Shown here piece after piece: positions 33,549-41,754 of a stretch of DNA of 64,000 bases. How positions within the stretch are numbered: position 1 is the stretch's first letter; the number at the start of each line of letters is the position of its first letter. The position numbers were made by a program, and so were the translations under genes. Under the pieces are notes generated by a model, which saw only the letters and a program-made list of their open reading frames with translations, was not told the origin of the DNA and did no database searches. This stretch comes from AC-32 sp963821495 (GTDB taxonomy: Bacteria > Actinomycetota > Thermoleophilia > Gaiellales > Gaiellaceae): positions 558,001-622,000 of the forward strand of contig CAWGEA010000003.1 of assembly GCA_963821495.1 (NCBI GenBank), in the 5' to 3' direction.

Positions 33549-33625
33549 CCGTCCGGGTTGGCCCCACCCCCTGGGGCCTGGTTCCCGGCAGCGCCGTTCG
33601 CCAGCACGGGGCGCCGGGATCGACA

Positions 33626-33658
33626 GAAGGAGGCCCGAAGCCTGCCCGGGCCTCCTTC
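33626..33658. terminator. Bidirectional terminator between htrA copy 2 and the reductase
   Basis: 12-bp perfect stem (gaaggaggcccg with cgggcctccttc), 9-nt loop, followed on the plus strand by ttgttt. It serves two convergent genes. Confidence 0.8.
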
Positions 33659-33663
33659 TTGTT

Positions 33664-35067
33664 TCAGTCGCGCAAGGGAGACCCGACGAGCTCGGCCATG
33701 GCCGGCAGCGCGCGCTCGGCGGCGGCCTTGACGCCTTCGCCGAAGGTCGGGAAGACGTGGTGCATCGCCGCGAGCTCATCCACGGTGGCTCCGAGCCGCA
33801 GCCCGAGCGAGAAACCCTGGACGACGTCTCCCGCGTTGCGCGAGACGACGTGGATACCGAGCACAATCCGGCTGCCTCGGTCGAAGACGACCTTGAAGAG
33901 GCCGTGCCTGGCGGAGATGTACGAGAAGCGCCGCACGAACTCGTTGCGCACGACCTCGACGTCGTGGCCCTGCTCGCGGGCCTGCTCCTCGGTCAGGCCG
34001 ACGCTGCCGAGCTCCGGGTCGGTGAAGATCGAGGTCGGCAGCACCGAGTAGTCGGCCGCGGGCGCGTCCTCGCCGAACATGTCGGCCACAGCGACGCGCG
34101 CCTGGTACTGCGCGATCGGCGTGAACTGGGCCACGGCCGTCACGTCGCCCGCCGCCCAGATCCCCGCCGCCGAGGTGCGCATCCGATCGTCGACGGCGAT
34201 CCCGGCGCGGGTCGTCTCGACGCCCGCTCCCTCGAGCCCGAGCGCTTCCACGTTCGGGATGCGCCCTGACGCGAGCATCACGGCCTCGCAGCGCACGTCG
34301 TGCCTGCCGGAGCCGTCGCGCGGCGCGATCGTGGCCACCACCTCGCCCCTCTCGCGGCGCACGCTCTCGACGAACACGGCGCTCGTGAGCTCGATCCCCT
34401 CGTCCGCGAGCGCGGCGGCGAGCGTCGCGGCCGCGTCGGCGTCGGCGAGCGGCGCGATCCGCTCGGCGGCGTCGACGATCGTGACCTTCGAGCCGAAGCG
34501 GGAGAACGCCTGGCCGAACTCGAGCCCGACCGCGCCCGCGCCCACCACGAGCAGCGAGGCGGGGAGCTCGGTCAGCTCGAGCGCGGAGACGTGGTCGAGC
34601 CAGCCGACCTCGTCGATCCCCTCGATCGGCGGGACGGCGGTGCGCGAGCCGGTCGCGATCAGGAGGCGGTCGCTCTCGAGCTCCATCTCGCCGACGCGCA
34701 CGCGGTGTGCGCCCACGAGCTCGGCCTCGCCGCTGAAGGTGGTGAAGCCCGCGGCCTCGAGGTCGCGCACCCACTGCTCCTGCGCCTTCTTCAGCGTCTC
34801 CTTCCAGGCCCGAACCCGCTCGAGGTCGACGCGTGCCGGGCCGGCCTCGATGCCGACCTGGGGTGCAAGCGTGTTCACGTCGTGGGCGAGCTCCGCGGCG
34901 ACGAGGTAGGCCTTGGTCGGGGTGCAGGCGACGTTCGGGCAGCTGCCGCCCCAGCGCTCGCGCTCGACGAGCGCCACGCGGGCGCCGTACTCACGGGCCG
35001 CCATGCCGGCCGCGTCGCGCGCCGCCGAGCCTCCGCCGATCACGATCAGGTCGAACCGTTCGCTCAT
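33664..35067 (-). CDS. FAD-dependent pyridine nucleotide-disulfide oxidoreductase
   Basis: 467 aa, class I flavoprotein disulfide reductase. FAD motif IGGGSAARDAAG, redox-active disulfide Cys43-x4-Cys48 (GGSCPNVACTPTK), NAD(P) motif VVGAGAVGLEFGQAFSRFG, the second FAD motif GIWAAGDVT and the C-terminal HHVFPTFGE with the catalytic His/Glu dyad. Related to lipoamide dehydrogenase, mercuric reductase and mycothione reductase; the C-terminal end lacks a second cysteine pair. Substrate undetermined. ATG 35067, with agcgcgggc but no strong ribosome site. Confidence 0.9.
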   Translation of the reverse strand: MSERFDLIVIGGGSAARDAAGMAAREYGARVALVERERWGGSCPNVACTPTKAYLVAAELAHDVNTLAPQVGIEAGPARVDLERVRAWKETLKKAQEQWVRDLEAAGFTTFSGEAELVGAHRVRVGEMELESDRLLIATGSRTAVPPIEGIDEVGWLDHVSALELTELPASLLVVGAGAVGLEFGQAFSRFGSKVTIVDAAERIAPLADADAAATLAAALADEGIELTSAVFVESVRRERGEVVATIAPRDGSGRHDVRCEAVMLASGRIPNVEALGLEGAGVETTRAGIAVDDRMRTSAAGIWAAGDVTAVAQFTPIAQYQARVAVADMFGEDAPAADYSVLPTSIFTDPELGSVGLTEEQAREQGHDVEVVRNEFVRRFSYISARHGLFKVVFDRGSRIVLGIHVVSRNAGDVVQGFSLGLRLGATVDELAAMHHVFPTFGEGVKAAAERALPAMAELVGSPLRD

Positions 35068-35251
35068 CGCCCGCGCTCCTTTCGCTCCACTGGCGGCACT
35101 GTCTCACCTGCCGGTGCCGTGTTACACGGTCGGCTCGAGTGGCACCCACCCACCTCCCGCAGCGTCGCGGGGAGCGGGAAGAGGTACTGCGCGTACTCGA
35201 CGTAATGCTCGGTCAGCTAGCCGTGCAGGGGTTTCGATTACAGTCGGCGCA

Positions 35252-35884
35252 ATGGCGCAGGCCGCCGCAGCCGAGGCCCAGCTTCTCGACGCGCTGCGGT
35301 CCGGCGACGAGGGCGCCTTCACGGCGCTCGTCCGCGAGTACCAGTCGTCGCTCGTCCGTGTGGCCCGGATGTTCGTCGCCACGCAGGCGGCCGCGGAGGA
35401 GGTCGCGCAGGAGACGTGGCTCGGCGTCCTCAACGGCCTCGATCGGTTCGAGGGTCGCTCGTCGCTGCGGACGTGGATCTTCCGCATCCTCACGAACATC
35501 GCGAAGACGCGCGCCGTGCGTGACGGCCGGACGCTGCCGTTCTCGGCGTTGCAGGATCCTGCGCGTGTGCCCGAGGCGGCCGTCGACGCGGACCGCTTCC
35601 TCGACTCCGAGCACCCGCGCTGGCCCGGGCACTGGGCGGCCAAGCCGGCGTCGTGGCCGGAGGAGGCGCTCCTCGCCGCGGAGACACGCAAGCGGCTGGC
35701 CGAGGCAATCGAGGCGCTGCCGGCGACGCAGCGGGCCGTCATCTCGCTGCGCGACATCGAGGGGTGGTCGAGCGAGGAGGTTCGTAACGCTCTCGACCTC
35801 AGTGAGACCAATCAGCGCGTATTGCTGCACCGCGCCCGGTCGAAGGTCCGGGCTGCGCTGGAGTCGTACCTGGAGCACGCATGA
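35252..35884 (+). CDS. ECF RNA polymerase sigma factor
   Basis: 210 aa from ATG 35252. Region 2 (LVREYQSSLVRVARMFVATQ through TWIFRILTNIAK) and region 4 (LPATQRAVISLRDIEGWSSEEV) are clear; the linker of about 60 residues is longer than usual. It is translationally coupled (ATGA) to a zinc anti-sigma gene, the standard RpoE/SigE-like arrangement. The upstream intergenic region holds a ccgtgt-t-acacgg palindrome at 35117-35129. The signal is unknown. Confidence 0.92.
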   Translation: MAQAAAAEAQLLDALRSGDEGAFTALVREYQSSLVRVARMFVATQAAAEEVAQETWLGVLNGLDRFEGRSSLRTWIFRILTNIAKTRAVRDGRTLPFSALQDPARVPEAAVDADRFLDSEHPRWPGHWAAKPASWPEEALLAAETRKRLAEAIEALPATQRAVISLRDIEGWSSEEVRNALDLSETNQRVLLHRARSKVRAALESYLEHA

Positions 35885-36132
35885 ACACGGACATGGAACA
35901 GCTCAGTTGCCAGGAGCTCGTGGAGCTCGTGACCGACTACCTCGAGGGTGCGCTGTCGCCCGACGAGACCGCGCGCTTCGAGGCCCATATCGGGACGTGC
36001 GACGGCTGCAACGTCTACCTCGAGCAGATGCGGCAGACGGTCGCTCTGAGCGGTCACCTGTCCGTCGACACGCTGGCGCCCGAAGCCGAGCGTCGCCTGC
36101 TGGAGGCCTTCCGCGGCTGGCGCTCGGCCTGA
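35881..36132 (+). CDS. Zinc-finger anti-sigma factor (ZAS domain)
   Basis: 83 aa. The HxxxCxxC zinc motif (His36, Cys40, Cys43) plus Cys10 form the anti-sigma zinc binding domain, with the TDYLEGALSPDETARFEAH helix before it. No membrane segment, so a soluble anti-sigma that may respond directly to thiol oxidation. ATG overlaps the sigma stop by 4 nt, which fixes the partner. Confidence 0.9.
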   Translation: MNTDMEQLSCQELVELVTDYLEGALSPDETARFEAHIGTCDGCNVYLEQMRQTVALSGHLSVDTLAPEAERRLLEAFRGWRSA

Positions 36133-36301
36133 GCCCAGCAGCGCGAGGGCGCCCAACGGGAACAGCAACACCGAGAGCAGCCGGCGGCGACCACGGCGAG
36201 GCTCGTGAACGAAGATCGCACTCACGAGGGATTGTCGGCCCGGCGCGGTGACCGTTACACGCAAGGAGGGGTAACTCCAACGACACCAGAACTCGGTTCC
36301 C

Positions 36302-36760
36302 ATGCGCCATCGCTGGCAGGACATCTTGTTCGCCGCGCTCGTCGTGGCGGCGCTGGCGCTGGCCGTCTTCCTGGCCCTCGTCTGGAGCGGGCACTTCGTC
36401 TCGGATGAGCCGAGCGTGCCGCTGCGCTCCTCGTCCCCGCCGAAGCTCGCGAGCACGACACCGGCCGGCCGGCCGTCGCAGACCGTTGCGACCTCGCCGA
36501 CGAAGCGGCGTAGGCCGGTGGCCGCCAACGTCCGGATCACGCTCCTCGCGAGCCGCGGCGACTGCTGGGTCTCAGCGCATGAAGGCTCGTCCTCCGCCGG
36601 CCGGGTCGTGCTCGAGCGGCTAATCGCGCAAGGCGAGACCGTGACGCTCCACGGTCGCAAGATCTGGCTCTCCCTCGGGGCCGCCGGGAACGTCGACCTC
36701 TCGGTGGACGGCCGCCCGCGGGCCATCCCCACCGGAACGACGAGCATCGTCCTCGGCTGA
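36302..36760 (+). CDS. Membrane-anchored protein with RodZ C-terminal-like domain
   Basis: 152 aa. One membrane helix (about 9-29), a Ser/Thr/Pro linker, and a C-terminal domain (about 75-150) that follows the RodZ C-terminal (DUF4115) pattern: VRITLLASRGDCWVSAHEG, then VVLERLIAQGETVTLHGRKI and LSLGAAGNVDLSVDGRP. The helix-turn-helix part of RodZ is missing here. Exterior domain, possibly involved in wall shape or assembly; function inferred only from the domain. ATG 36302. Confidence 0.75.
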   Translation: MRHRWQDILFAALVVAALALAVFLALVWSGHFVSDEPSVPLRSSSPPKLASTTPAGRPSQTVATSPTKRRRPVAANVRITLLASRGDCWVSAHEGSSSAGRVVLERLIAQGETVTLHGRKIWLSLGAAGNVDLSVDGRPRAIPTGTTSIVLG

Positions 36761-36810
36761 GGCCGTATCCGGGTTCCCCCCGGCTTCGTTGCAGGCCTGG
36801 GAGGTACTAC

Positions 36811-37821
36811 GTGCGACGATCGGCCTTGCTTGTACTCACGGGCGCCGCCGGGTTCCTGGCGGCCGTTGTCCTGACAGCACCGGCTACAGGCAACCTGCTG
36901 CCGACGCTGCCGTCGGTGTCGATCACGCTCCCGACGCTCCCGCCGCCTCCGCCACCACCGACGCTCCCACCTCCGCCCCCGCTTCCGCCGCCACCTCCGC
37001 TGCCGCCGGCTCCGCCACCTCCGGCGCTACCGCCACCGCCGCTCGCCCCGCCGCCGCCGCCGCCGCCGACGCTTCATACGGGCGACCGCGCTCCGGCCCA
37101 GAGCGCTCCCGGCGCGGCTCAGCCGGCCTCCGCCTCGCCTGCAGAGGGCAGAGCGAGCACCGCATCCGCGCAGGGCTCGAGAGGCCGTGTGCGCGCGAGC
37201 CGCACGCGCTTCTCCACGCGCGGCCCGGCGGCCGGGCGCGGAACCACGATCAGATTCCGCCTGGGCAGGCCTGCGACCGTGGAGCTCGTCATCCGGGCGA
37301 GCGACGACTGCCGCCTCGTGGGGCGAAAGCGCATCCGCGGGCGCGAAGGGCTCAATCGCGTGCCGTTCCTGGGGCGGGTGCACGGGCGGCCGCTGTCGGC
37401 CGGCCGCTACACGATCACGGTCGTCGTGATCCGCGACGGCACGCGGAGGAGCATCGGAGGCATCGCCGTCGAGGTCGTCCCGCCCGGACGGCGGCTGACC
37501 GACGCGCAGCAGTCGGCGCCCGTCGACGGCGCGTGCGGCCCCGTCGGGTCGGCGCCGTCGCTCCGCGCCGCGCTGCCGGCCGCCGTCGTTCCCCTGACAC
37601 TTCGGATCGATGCCGGCACCACGGGCCCGAGGCAGCACGTCAAGCGCGTCCGCACCGGGGCGGCAGGCGTGAGCTTCAAGCCGCCGAAGCTCGGGGGCAT
37701 CGGCGGAGGCGCTGGCGGCGCGATGTGGCTTGCCCTCGCCGTCTACGTCGGTCTCGGTCTCGTCGGTGCGACGTTCGTCGTGTTCATCGCGCGGTTCGTG
37801 CGCGGCTCCTGGAACCCGTAG
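36811..37821 (+). CDS. Secreted polyproline protein with C-terminal membrane anchor
   Basis: 336 aa, GTG start. A signal peptide (1-30) is followed by a polyproline tract (about 45-90) that could span or stiffen in the cell wall. A beta-rich domain follows (about 125-225; TTIRFRLGRPATVELVIRAS and GRYTITVVVIRDGTRR, like bacterial Ig-type folds). A membrane helix (about 305-328) with a short basic tail ends it. Probably a surface-displayed structural protein. It follows the sigma/anti-sigma and RodZ-domain genes in the same direction. Confidence 0.75.
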   Translation: MRRSALLVLTGAAGFLAAVVLTAPATGNLLPTLPSVSITLPTLPPPPPPPTLPPPPPLPPPPPLPPAPPPPALPPPPLAPPPPPPPTLHTGDRAPAQSAPGAAQPASASPAEGRASTASAQGSRGRVRASRTRFSTRGPAAGRGTTIRFRLGRPATVELVIRASDDCRLVGRKRIRGREGLNRVPFLGRVHGRPLSAGRYTITVVVIRDGTRRSIGGIAVEVVPPGRRLTDAQQSAPVDGACGPVGSAPSLRAALPAAVVPLTLRIDAGTTGPRQHVKRVRTGAAGVSFKPPKLGGIGGGAGGAMWLALAVYVGLGLVGATFVVFIARFVRGSWNP

Positions 37822-37859
37822 CGCCCGGCCGGGCCCGACCCGGCTAGCGTACGCCGGTC

Positions 37860-38960
37860 GTGATCGAGCAGGCCTTCGGCAGCAGTGCCCCCTGGTCGCT
37901 CGGCGTGGAGGAAGAGATGCTGATCCTCGACGGCGAGACGCTCGCGCTCTCCCCGCGAGTTGAGGCCCTGCTGGAAGCTGCGGAGGGGCGAGAGCTCCCC
38001 GGCGTCCTGAAGATGGAGCTGCTCGCCTCGATGGTGGAGCTCGCTACCGGCGTCTGCGCGACCGCGCAGGACGCGCTTGCGGCGCTTCGCGAGCTGCGGG
38101 CGGCCGCCGGCGAGGGCGCGCGGGCCGCCGGCCTCCGGATCGCCGCCGCGGGGACGCACCCGTTCAGCCTCCCGCAGGCCCAGGACATCGCGCCCGACCC
38201 GCGCTACCGCGAGTTCGTCGAGTACGCCGGCATCTCGGCGCGCCGGCAGGCGGTCTGCGGCCTGCACGTGCACGTCTCGATGCCCGGTCCCGACGAGTGC
38301 ATGCACGCACTCGAGGGCGTCCTGCCCTGGCTGCCGCTCCTGCTCGCGCTGTCTGCGAACTCGCCCTACCTCGCCGGCGAGGAGACCGGGCTCGCCTCCG
38401 CGCGCGCCGAGGTGCTGGCGCTCCTGCCGCGCGCGGCTGCCCCACCGGCCTTCGCGAGCTATGCGGAGTGGGAAGCGTTCGTCGAGCGCTTCGTCCGGAT
38501 CGGCCTCGCGGACGGCTACACGCGCTTCTGGTGGGACATCCGGCCGCACCCGCGCTTCGGGACGCTCGAGGTGCGCGCGCCCGACCAGCCGACCTCGGTG
38601 GAGCTCACCGCGGCCTTCGCGGCGCTCCTGCAGGCGCTGTGCGTGACCGTGCTCGCGGCGGAGCCGCCGCGGCCGGCGAGCCGCGGTGACTACGCGCAGA
38701 ACCGTTGGGCCGCTCTGCGTTTCGGGCCGCGCGCGGAGCTGATCCACCCCGGCGGCGAGCGGCTCGTCCCCGTCCCGGAGCTGGCCCACGAGCTGCTCGC
38801 GCTCTGCGAGCCTGCGGCGCGCGAGCTGGGCACGGTGGAGGTGCTCCGCGTCCTCGACCCGCGCTCCTGCGAGGGCGACCGTCAGCTCGAGATCGGCCGC
38901 GAGCGCGGGCTCGAGGCCGTCGCCGCCGACGCCGCCGAGCGGACGCTACGATCGGCCTAG
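37860..38960 (+). CDS. GCS2-family carboxylate-amine ligase, copy 2
   Basis: 366 aa, GTG 37860. Same motifs as copy 1 but diverged: LGVEEEMLILDG, AAGTHPFS, CGLHVHVSMPG and WWDIRPHPRFGTLEVRAPD. Probably gamma-glutamyl ligase chemistry on an amine or cysteine. ATG of the HMA protein abuts its stop, so the two are co-transcribed; a link to metal or thiol handling is suggested but unproven. Confidence 0.9.
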   Translation: MIEQAFGSSAPWSLGVEEEMLILDGETLALSPRVEALLEAAEGRELPGVLKMELLASMVELATGVCATAQDALAALRELRAAAGEGARAAGLRIAAAGTHPFSLPQAQDIAPDPRYREFVEYAGISARRQAVCGLHVHVSMPGPDECMHALEGVLPWLPLLLALSANSPYLAGEETGLASARAEVLALLPRAAAPPAFASYAEWEAFVERFVRIGLADGYTRFWWDIRPHPRFGTLEVRAPDQPTSVELTAAFAALLQALCVTVLAAEPPRPASRGDYAQNRWAALRFGPRAELIHPGGERLVPVPELAHELLALCEPAARELGTVEVLRVLDPRSCEGDRQLEIGRERGLEAVAADAAERTLRSA

Positions 38961-39179
38961 ATGGCGATCCGCTCGGAGACGATCCAGGTCAGCGGCATCC
39001 GCTGCGAGCGCTGCGTCGGCCGCCTCGCGGGCGCCCTGCGGGGTCACGACGGGCTCGAGTACGCGAACGCCAACCTGATGGGGCAGGTGCAGCTGCAGTG
39101 GGACGACGAGTGCACCGACCGCGACGCGATCCTGGCCGCGATGGCGCGCGCCGGCTTTCGCGAGCTCGAAGCCGTCTAG
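38961..39179 (+). CDS. Heavy-metal-associated (HMA) domain protein
   Basis: 72 aa. Ferredoxin-like HMA fold with a metal site ValSerGlyIle-Arg-CysGluArgCys (Cys15, Cys18), in place of the usual MxCxxC. It could carry copper or zinc. It starts directly after the stop of the GCS2 gene. No P-type ATPase nearby, so the partner is unknown. Confidence 0.85.
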   Translation: MAIRSETIQVSGIRCERCVGRLAGALRGHDGLEYANANLMGQVQLQWDDECTDRDAILAAMARAGFRELEAV

Positions 39180-39198
39180 CCCTCCGGTCCGAAAAACG

Positions 39199-39224
39199 GG
39201 AATGCGGAGCGGTCGGCGCGCGTT
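39199..39224 (+). promoter_or_regulatory. SigR-type ECF promoter
   Basis: GGAAT (39199-39203), exactly 18 nt, then GTT (39222-39224), the consensus of Streptomyces SigR / mycobacterial SigH promoters. It ends 36 nt before the start of a SigR-like sigma gene, as expected for autoregulation. Confidence 0.8.
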
Positions 39225-39260
39225 CCAAAGCAGCAGAACGGACGATGCTAGGGTGGCTCG

Positions 39261-39851
39261 ATGAGCGAGACCACGCCGGAAGCGGAGCCGAGAAAGCTGG
39301 CCGAGGAGGCCCGTGACCGGGTCCACTTCGAAGAGGACGCACTCGAGCTGGCCGACCAGGTCTACCGCGTGGCCCGGCGGCTCGTGTCCACCCGTGAGGA
39401 AGCGGAGGACCTGATGCAGGAGACGTATGCGCGCGCGTTCCGAGCCTGGCGCTCGTTCCAGCCGGGCACGAACCTGCGCGCATGGCTGTTGCGGATCCTC
39501 ACCAACCTGAACATCGACCGCGGCCGCCGGCAGCAGCGCTCCCCCGACCTGCAGCCGCTCGAGGAAGGCGACTACTACCTCTACAACCGGCTCGAGGAGG
39601 CGGGGCGCGAGCCGAACAACGACCAGGAGCGGGTGGACGAGCGGCTCTCGCAGGACGACGTCGTCTCGGCCCTCTCGGCGGTGCCGCACGACTTTCGCGA
39701 CGTGATCGTGCTCGTCGACATCGGCGACTTCAGCTACGCCGACGCGGCCCAGATCCTCGAGATTCCGATCGGGACCGTGATGTCGCGGCTCCACCGCGGG
39801 CGGCGGATCCTCAAGAGCGAGCTCGCGGATCAGGCGGTGACGAGCGCATGA
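39261..39851 (+). CDS. SigR/SigH-like ECF sigma factor
   Basis: 196 aa. Region 2 (ALELADQVYRVARRLVSTREEAEDLMQETY and NLRAWLLRILTNLNIDRGR) and region 4 (VPHDFRDVIVLVDIGDFSYADAAQIL, GTVMSRLHRGR) match the thiol-stress group. Controlled by its own GGAAT-N18-GTT promoter and by the RsrA-like anti-sigma gene whose ATG overlaps its stop. Expected regulon: thioredoxin and low-molecular-weight thiol genes. Confidence 0.93.
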   Translation: MSETTPEAEPRKLAEEARDRVHFEEDALELADQVYRVARRLVSTREEAEDLMQETYARAFRAWRSFQPGTNLRAWLLRILTNLNIDRGRRQQRSPDLQPLEEGDYYLYNRLEEAGREPNNDQERVDERLSQDDVVSALSAVPHDFRDVIVLVDIGDFSYADAAQILEIPIGTVMSRLHRGRRILKSELADQAVTSA

Positions 39852-40099
39852 GCTTCGCCGGCGGCGCAGCCATCGATCCGTGCGATAAGTGCGAGGAGCT
39901 GCTGCAGCCGTACCTCGACAAGCAGCTCTCCGACGCCGAGCGGGCGGAGGCGGAGGCGCATCTCGAGCTCTGCAGCTACTGCCGCAGGCGCTACGTCTTC
40001 GAGGAGCGGCTGCGGATGTTCGTCCGGCAGGCGGCAGTCGAGGAGATGCCGCCCGACCTCAAGCAGAAGCTCGCCGAGCTGCGCACGCCGCTCTTCTGA
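39848..40099 (+). CDS. RsrA-like redox-sensing zinc anti-sigma factor
   Basis: 83 aa. Cys12/Cys15 near the N-terminus and the HxxxCxxC motif (His38, Cys42, Cys45) match RsrA/RshA, which release sigma when the zinc-bound cysteines form disulfides. Coupled to the sigma gene by 4 nt. Its last 109 nt overlap the tail of a convergent M23 peptidase frame on the other strand. Confidence 0.92.
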   Translation: MSFAGGAAIDPCDKCEELLQPYLDKQLSDAERAEAEAHLELCSYCRRRYVFEERLRMFVRQAAVEEMPPDLKQKLAELRTPLF

Positions 40100-40536
40100 G
40101 CGCGGAAGAAGCGCAGCGGGTTCACCGGCCGGTCTCTGTGCCGTAGCTCGAAGTGCAGGTGCGTGCCGGTGCACCAGCCAGTGCAGCCGGCCGTGCCGAG
40201 GCGCTGGCCCGCGACGACGTCGTCACCGGGGCGCACGCGCCAGCCTGCGAGGTGGGCGTAGAGCGCCACGTACCCGTCGCCGAGCGCGACCTCCACGACG
40301 TTGCCGTAACCCTCGCGGCCTCGGCGGGGCCCGACCGCGATCACGCGGCCCGCCTGCGCGGCCCGGACGTCGAGCGAGCGCAGGATCCCGATGTCCAGTC
40401 CGGGGTGCCAGCGGCCGCCGTCGTCTCCGAAGGGCGAGGTGACGGTGCCGCCCGCCGGCCAGGCCGACCACGTCGGAACGGGCGGCTGCGGAGGCGACGT
40501 TCGGGCGAGCGCGAACGCGAGCAGGAGGGTAAGCAC
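39991..40536 (-). CDS. M23 family metallopeptidase, run-on C-terminus
   Basis: 181 aa, GTG start. Signal peptide (1-14), then a compact LytM/M23 domain: zinc ligands His44 and Asp48 (WHPGLDIG) and the HxH motif in GTHLHFELRH. The domain ends normally at VNPLRFF near 40100; the frame then continues for 37 residues antisense to the anti-sigma gene without a domain-like pattern. Probably a peptidoglycan endopeptidase or LytM-type regulator outside the cell. The real stop may have been lost. Confidence 0.82.
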   Translation of the reverse strand: MLTLLLAFALARTSPPQPPVPTWSAWPAGGTVTSPFGDDGGRWHPGLDIGILRSLDVRAAQAGRVIAVGPRRGREGYGNVVEVALGDGYVALYAHLAGWRVRPGDDVVAGQRLGTAGCTGWCTGTHLHFELRHRDRPVNPLRFFRAQKSGVRSSASFCLRSGGISSTAACRTNIRSRSSKT

Positions 40537-40561
40537 GGCCGCGGAGGCTACCTGCGATCGC

Positions 40562-41245
40562 TCAGCAGGTCGCGTGCGCGGGCCCGACGATCACCACGAG
40601 CCGGTGCGGATTCGTCCCACCCGGAAGCGGCTTCGGGGTGCCGCAGCCGATCTGCGCCGCGAGGCGCTGCGCAAGCGTGGCGCCGCCGGGCTCGTAGTAG
40701 ACGGCGGTCTCGCGGTAGTCGAAGCGATTTGCCCTCGCGACGTGCTGGATCCGGTAGCCGTACGAGCCGATGCGGCTCGCGACGCGTCGCGTGTAGTTGA
40801 TGTCCCCGCTACCGTTGAGCACGTCGACGGAGAGCTTCCAGGGCGGCGGCAGGGTCGCGGCGAGGCTCTTCGTGGAGGGGTCGTTGCCGCCCAGGCCGAT
40901 CACGAGCGCGAGCGTGACCGCGACGATGAGGGCGGTCGCTGCGCCAGCGGCGAGCCAGCGCCCAACGGGCCGGCGCGCCGGCGGCTCGACCGGCATCCCG
41001 GAGAGCGCGCGCGCCTCGCGATGCTCGACCCCGAGCGCGGTCGCGTAGCGAAGCAACGCGAGCACCGCCGTCTCGTTGCCGGGAAAGCGGTAGAGCCGGC
41101 CCTCCTCGAGCCACTCGACCTGCTCCGGCCACAGCGCGGCCCGCTTCGCGGCCTCCTCGATCGTCAGCTTCCGCTGCAGGCGCAGCGTCGTGAGCGCGGA
41201 GGACTGCTCGGCGGCGTCGGCGGCTAGGGGTCTGGCGAGCTCCAC
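40562..41245 (-). CDS. Helix-turn-helix, membrane span and LytR_C domain protein
   Basis: 227 aa, GTG start. Cytoplasmic RodZ-like helix-turn-helix (about 17-70, LRLQRKLTIEEAAKRAALWP), membrane helix (about 98-120), and an external LytR/CpsA C-terminal domain (about 135-227, VDVLNGSGDINYTRRVASR). The domain order suggests a link between the cytoplasmic skeleton or DNA and the wall. The start overlaps the end of the MocA-like gene by 22 nt. Interesting next to the M23 peptidase downstream. Confidence 0.8.
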   Translation of the reverse strand: MELARPLAADAAEQSSALTTLRLQRKLTIEEAAKRAALWPEQVEWLEEGRLYRFPGNETAVLALLRYATALGVEHREARALSGMPVEPPARRPVGRWLAAGAATALIVAVTLALVIGLGGNDPSTKSLAATLPPPWKLSVDVLNGSGDINYTRRVASRIGSYGYRIQHVARANRFDYRETAVYYEPGGATLAQRLAAQIGCGTPKPLPGGTNPHRLVVIVGPAHATC

Positions 41246-41754
41246 GGCTTCAGTCGGTCGGGTACCTCATCGGCGAAGTCGACGTCTCCTGGAGGGCTTA
41301 GATCGTCGCAGGAGACGAGGACGGCGTCGAGTGTGCGGGCCCCCTCGTCCGGGATCTCGGGCCAGATCCGGCGGTCGAGCAGGACCGGATGCAGCCGCGT
41401 GCCCCCGTAGCTGGCGGCGACGACGGGGTCTCGCTCGGCGCGCCAGCGCTCGATCACGCGGTCGATCGCCCTCGGCTCGAGGTCCGGCCCGTCGCCGAGC
41501 ACGACCACCGCCGCGTCCGCCTCGTCCGGCAGCGCGGCGAGCCCGCAGCGCAGCGAGGTGCCGGCCCCGCGCTCCCAGTCGGGACAGTCGACCGTCGGCA
41601 CCGACGACTCGACCTCGTGTGCGCCCGTGACGACGACCACGCCGTCGACCCGGCTCGCGCGCACCCGCTCGAGCACGGGCTCCAGCAGCAGCGGCTGTTT
41701 GGGCGACCCGAACCGGCTCGACGCTCCGGCCGCCAGGACGACGGCCCAGACCAT
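41224..41754 (-). CDS. MobA/MocA-like nucleotidyltransferase
   Basis: 176 aa from ATG 41754 (TGATG overlap with the FAD subunit). N-terminal nucleotide-binding motif VVLAAGASSRFGSPKQPLL, GAGTSLRCGL in the middle and the metal site VVLGDGPDLEP. MocA-type enzymes add CMP to molybdopterin for xanthine dehydrogenase-type hydroxylases. Its place in the hydroxylase operon supports that over MobA. About 15-20 residues shorter than E. coli MocA. Confidence 0.85.
   Translation of the reverse strand: MVWAVVLAAGASSRFGSPKQPLLLEPVLERVRASRVDGVVVVTGAHEVESSVPTVDCPDWERGAGTSLRCGLAALPDEADAAVVVLGDGPDLEPRAIDRVIERWRAERDPVVAASYGGTRLHPVLLDRRIWPEIPDEGARTLDAVLVSCDDLSPPGDVDFADEVPDRLKPWSSPDP

Noticed and set aside
35117..36260. 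Shared gttacac words upstream of the first ECF sigma gene (35121) and before the RodZ-domain gene (36254)
   Set aside because: Only seven bases in common, with different flanks; too short to claim a common operator.
35812..36747. Long leftward frame opposite the anti-sigma and RodZ-domain genes, with a membrane-like segment near 36220
   Set aside because: It runs antisense through two well-supported genes and has no family features beyond the short hydrophobic stretch; treated as a shadow frame.
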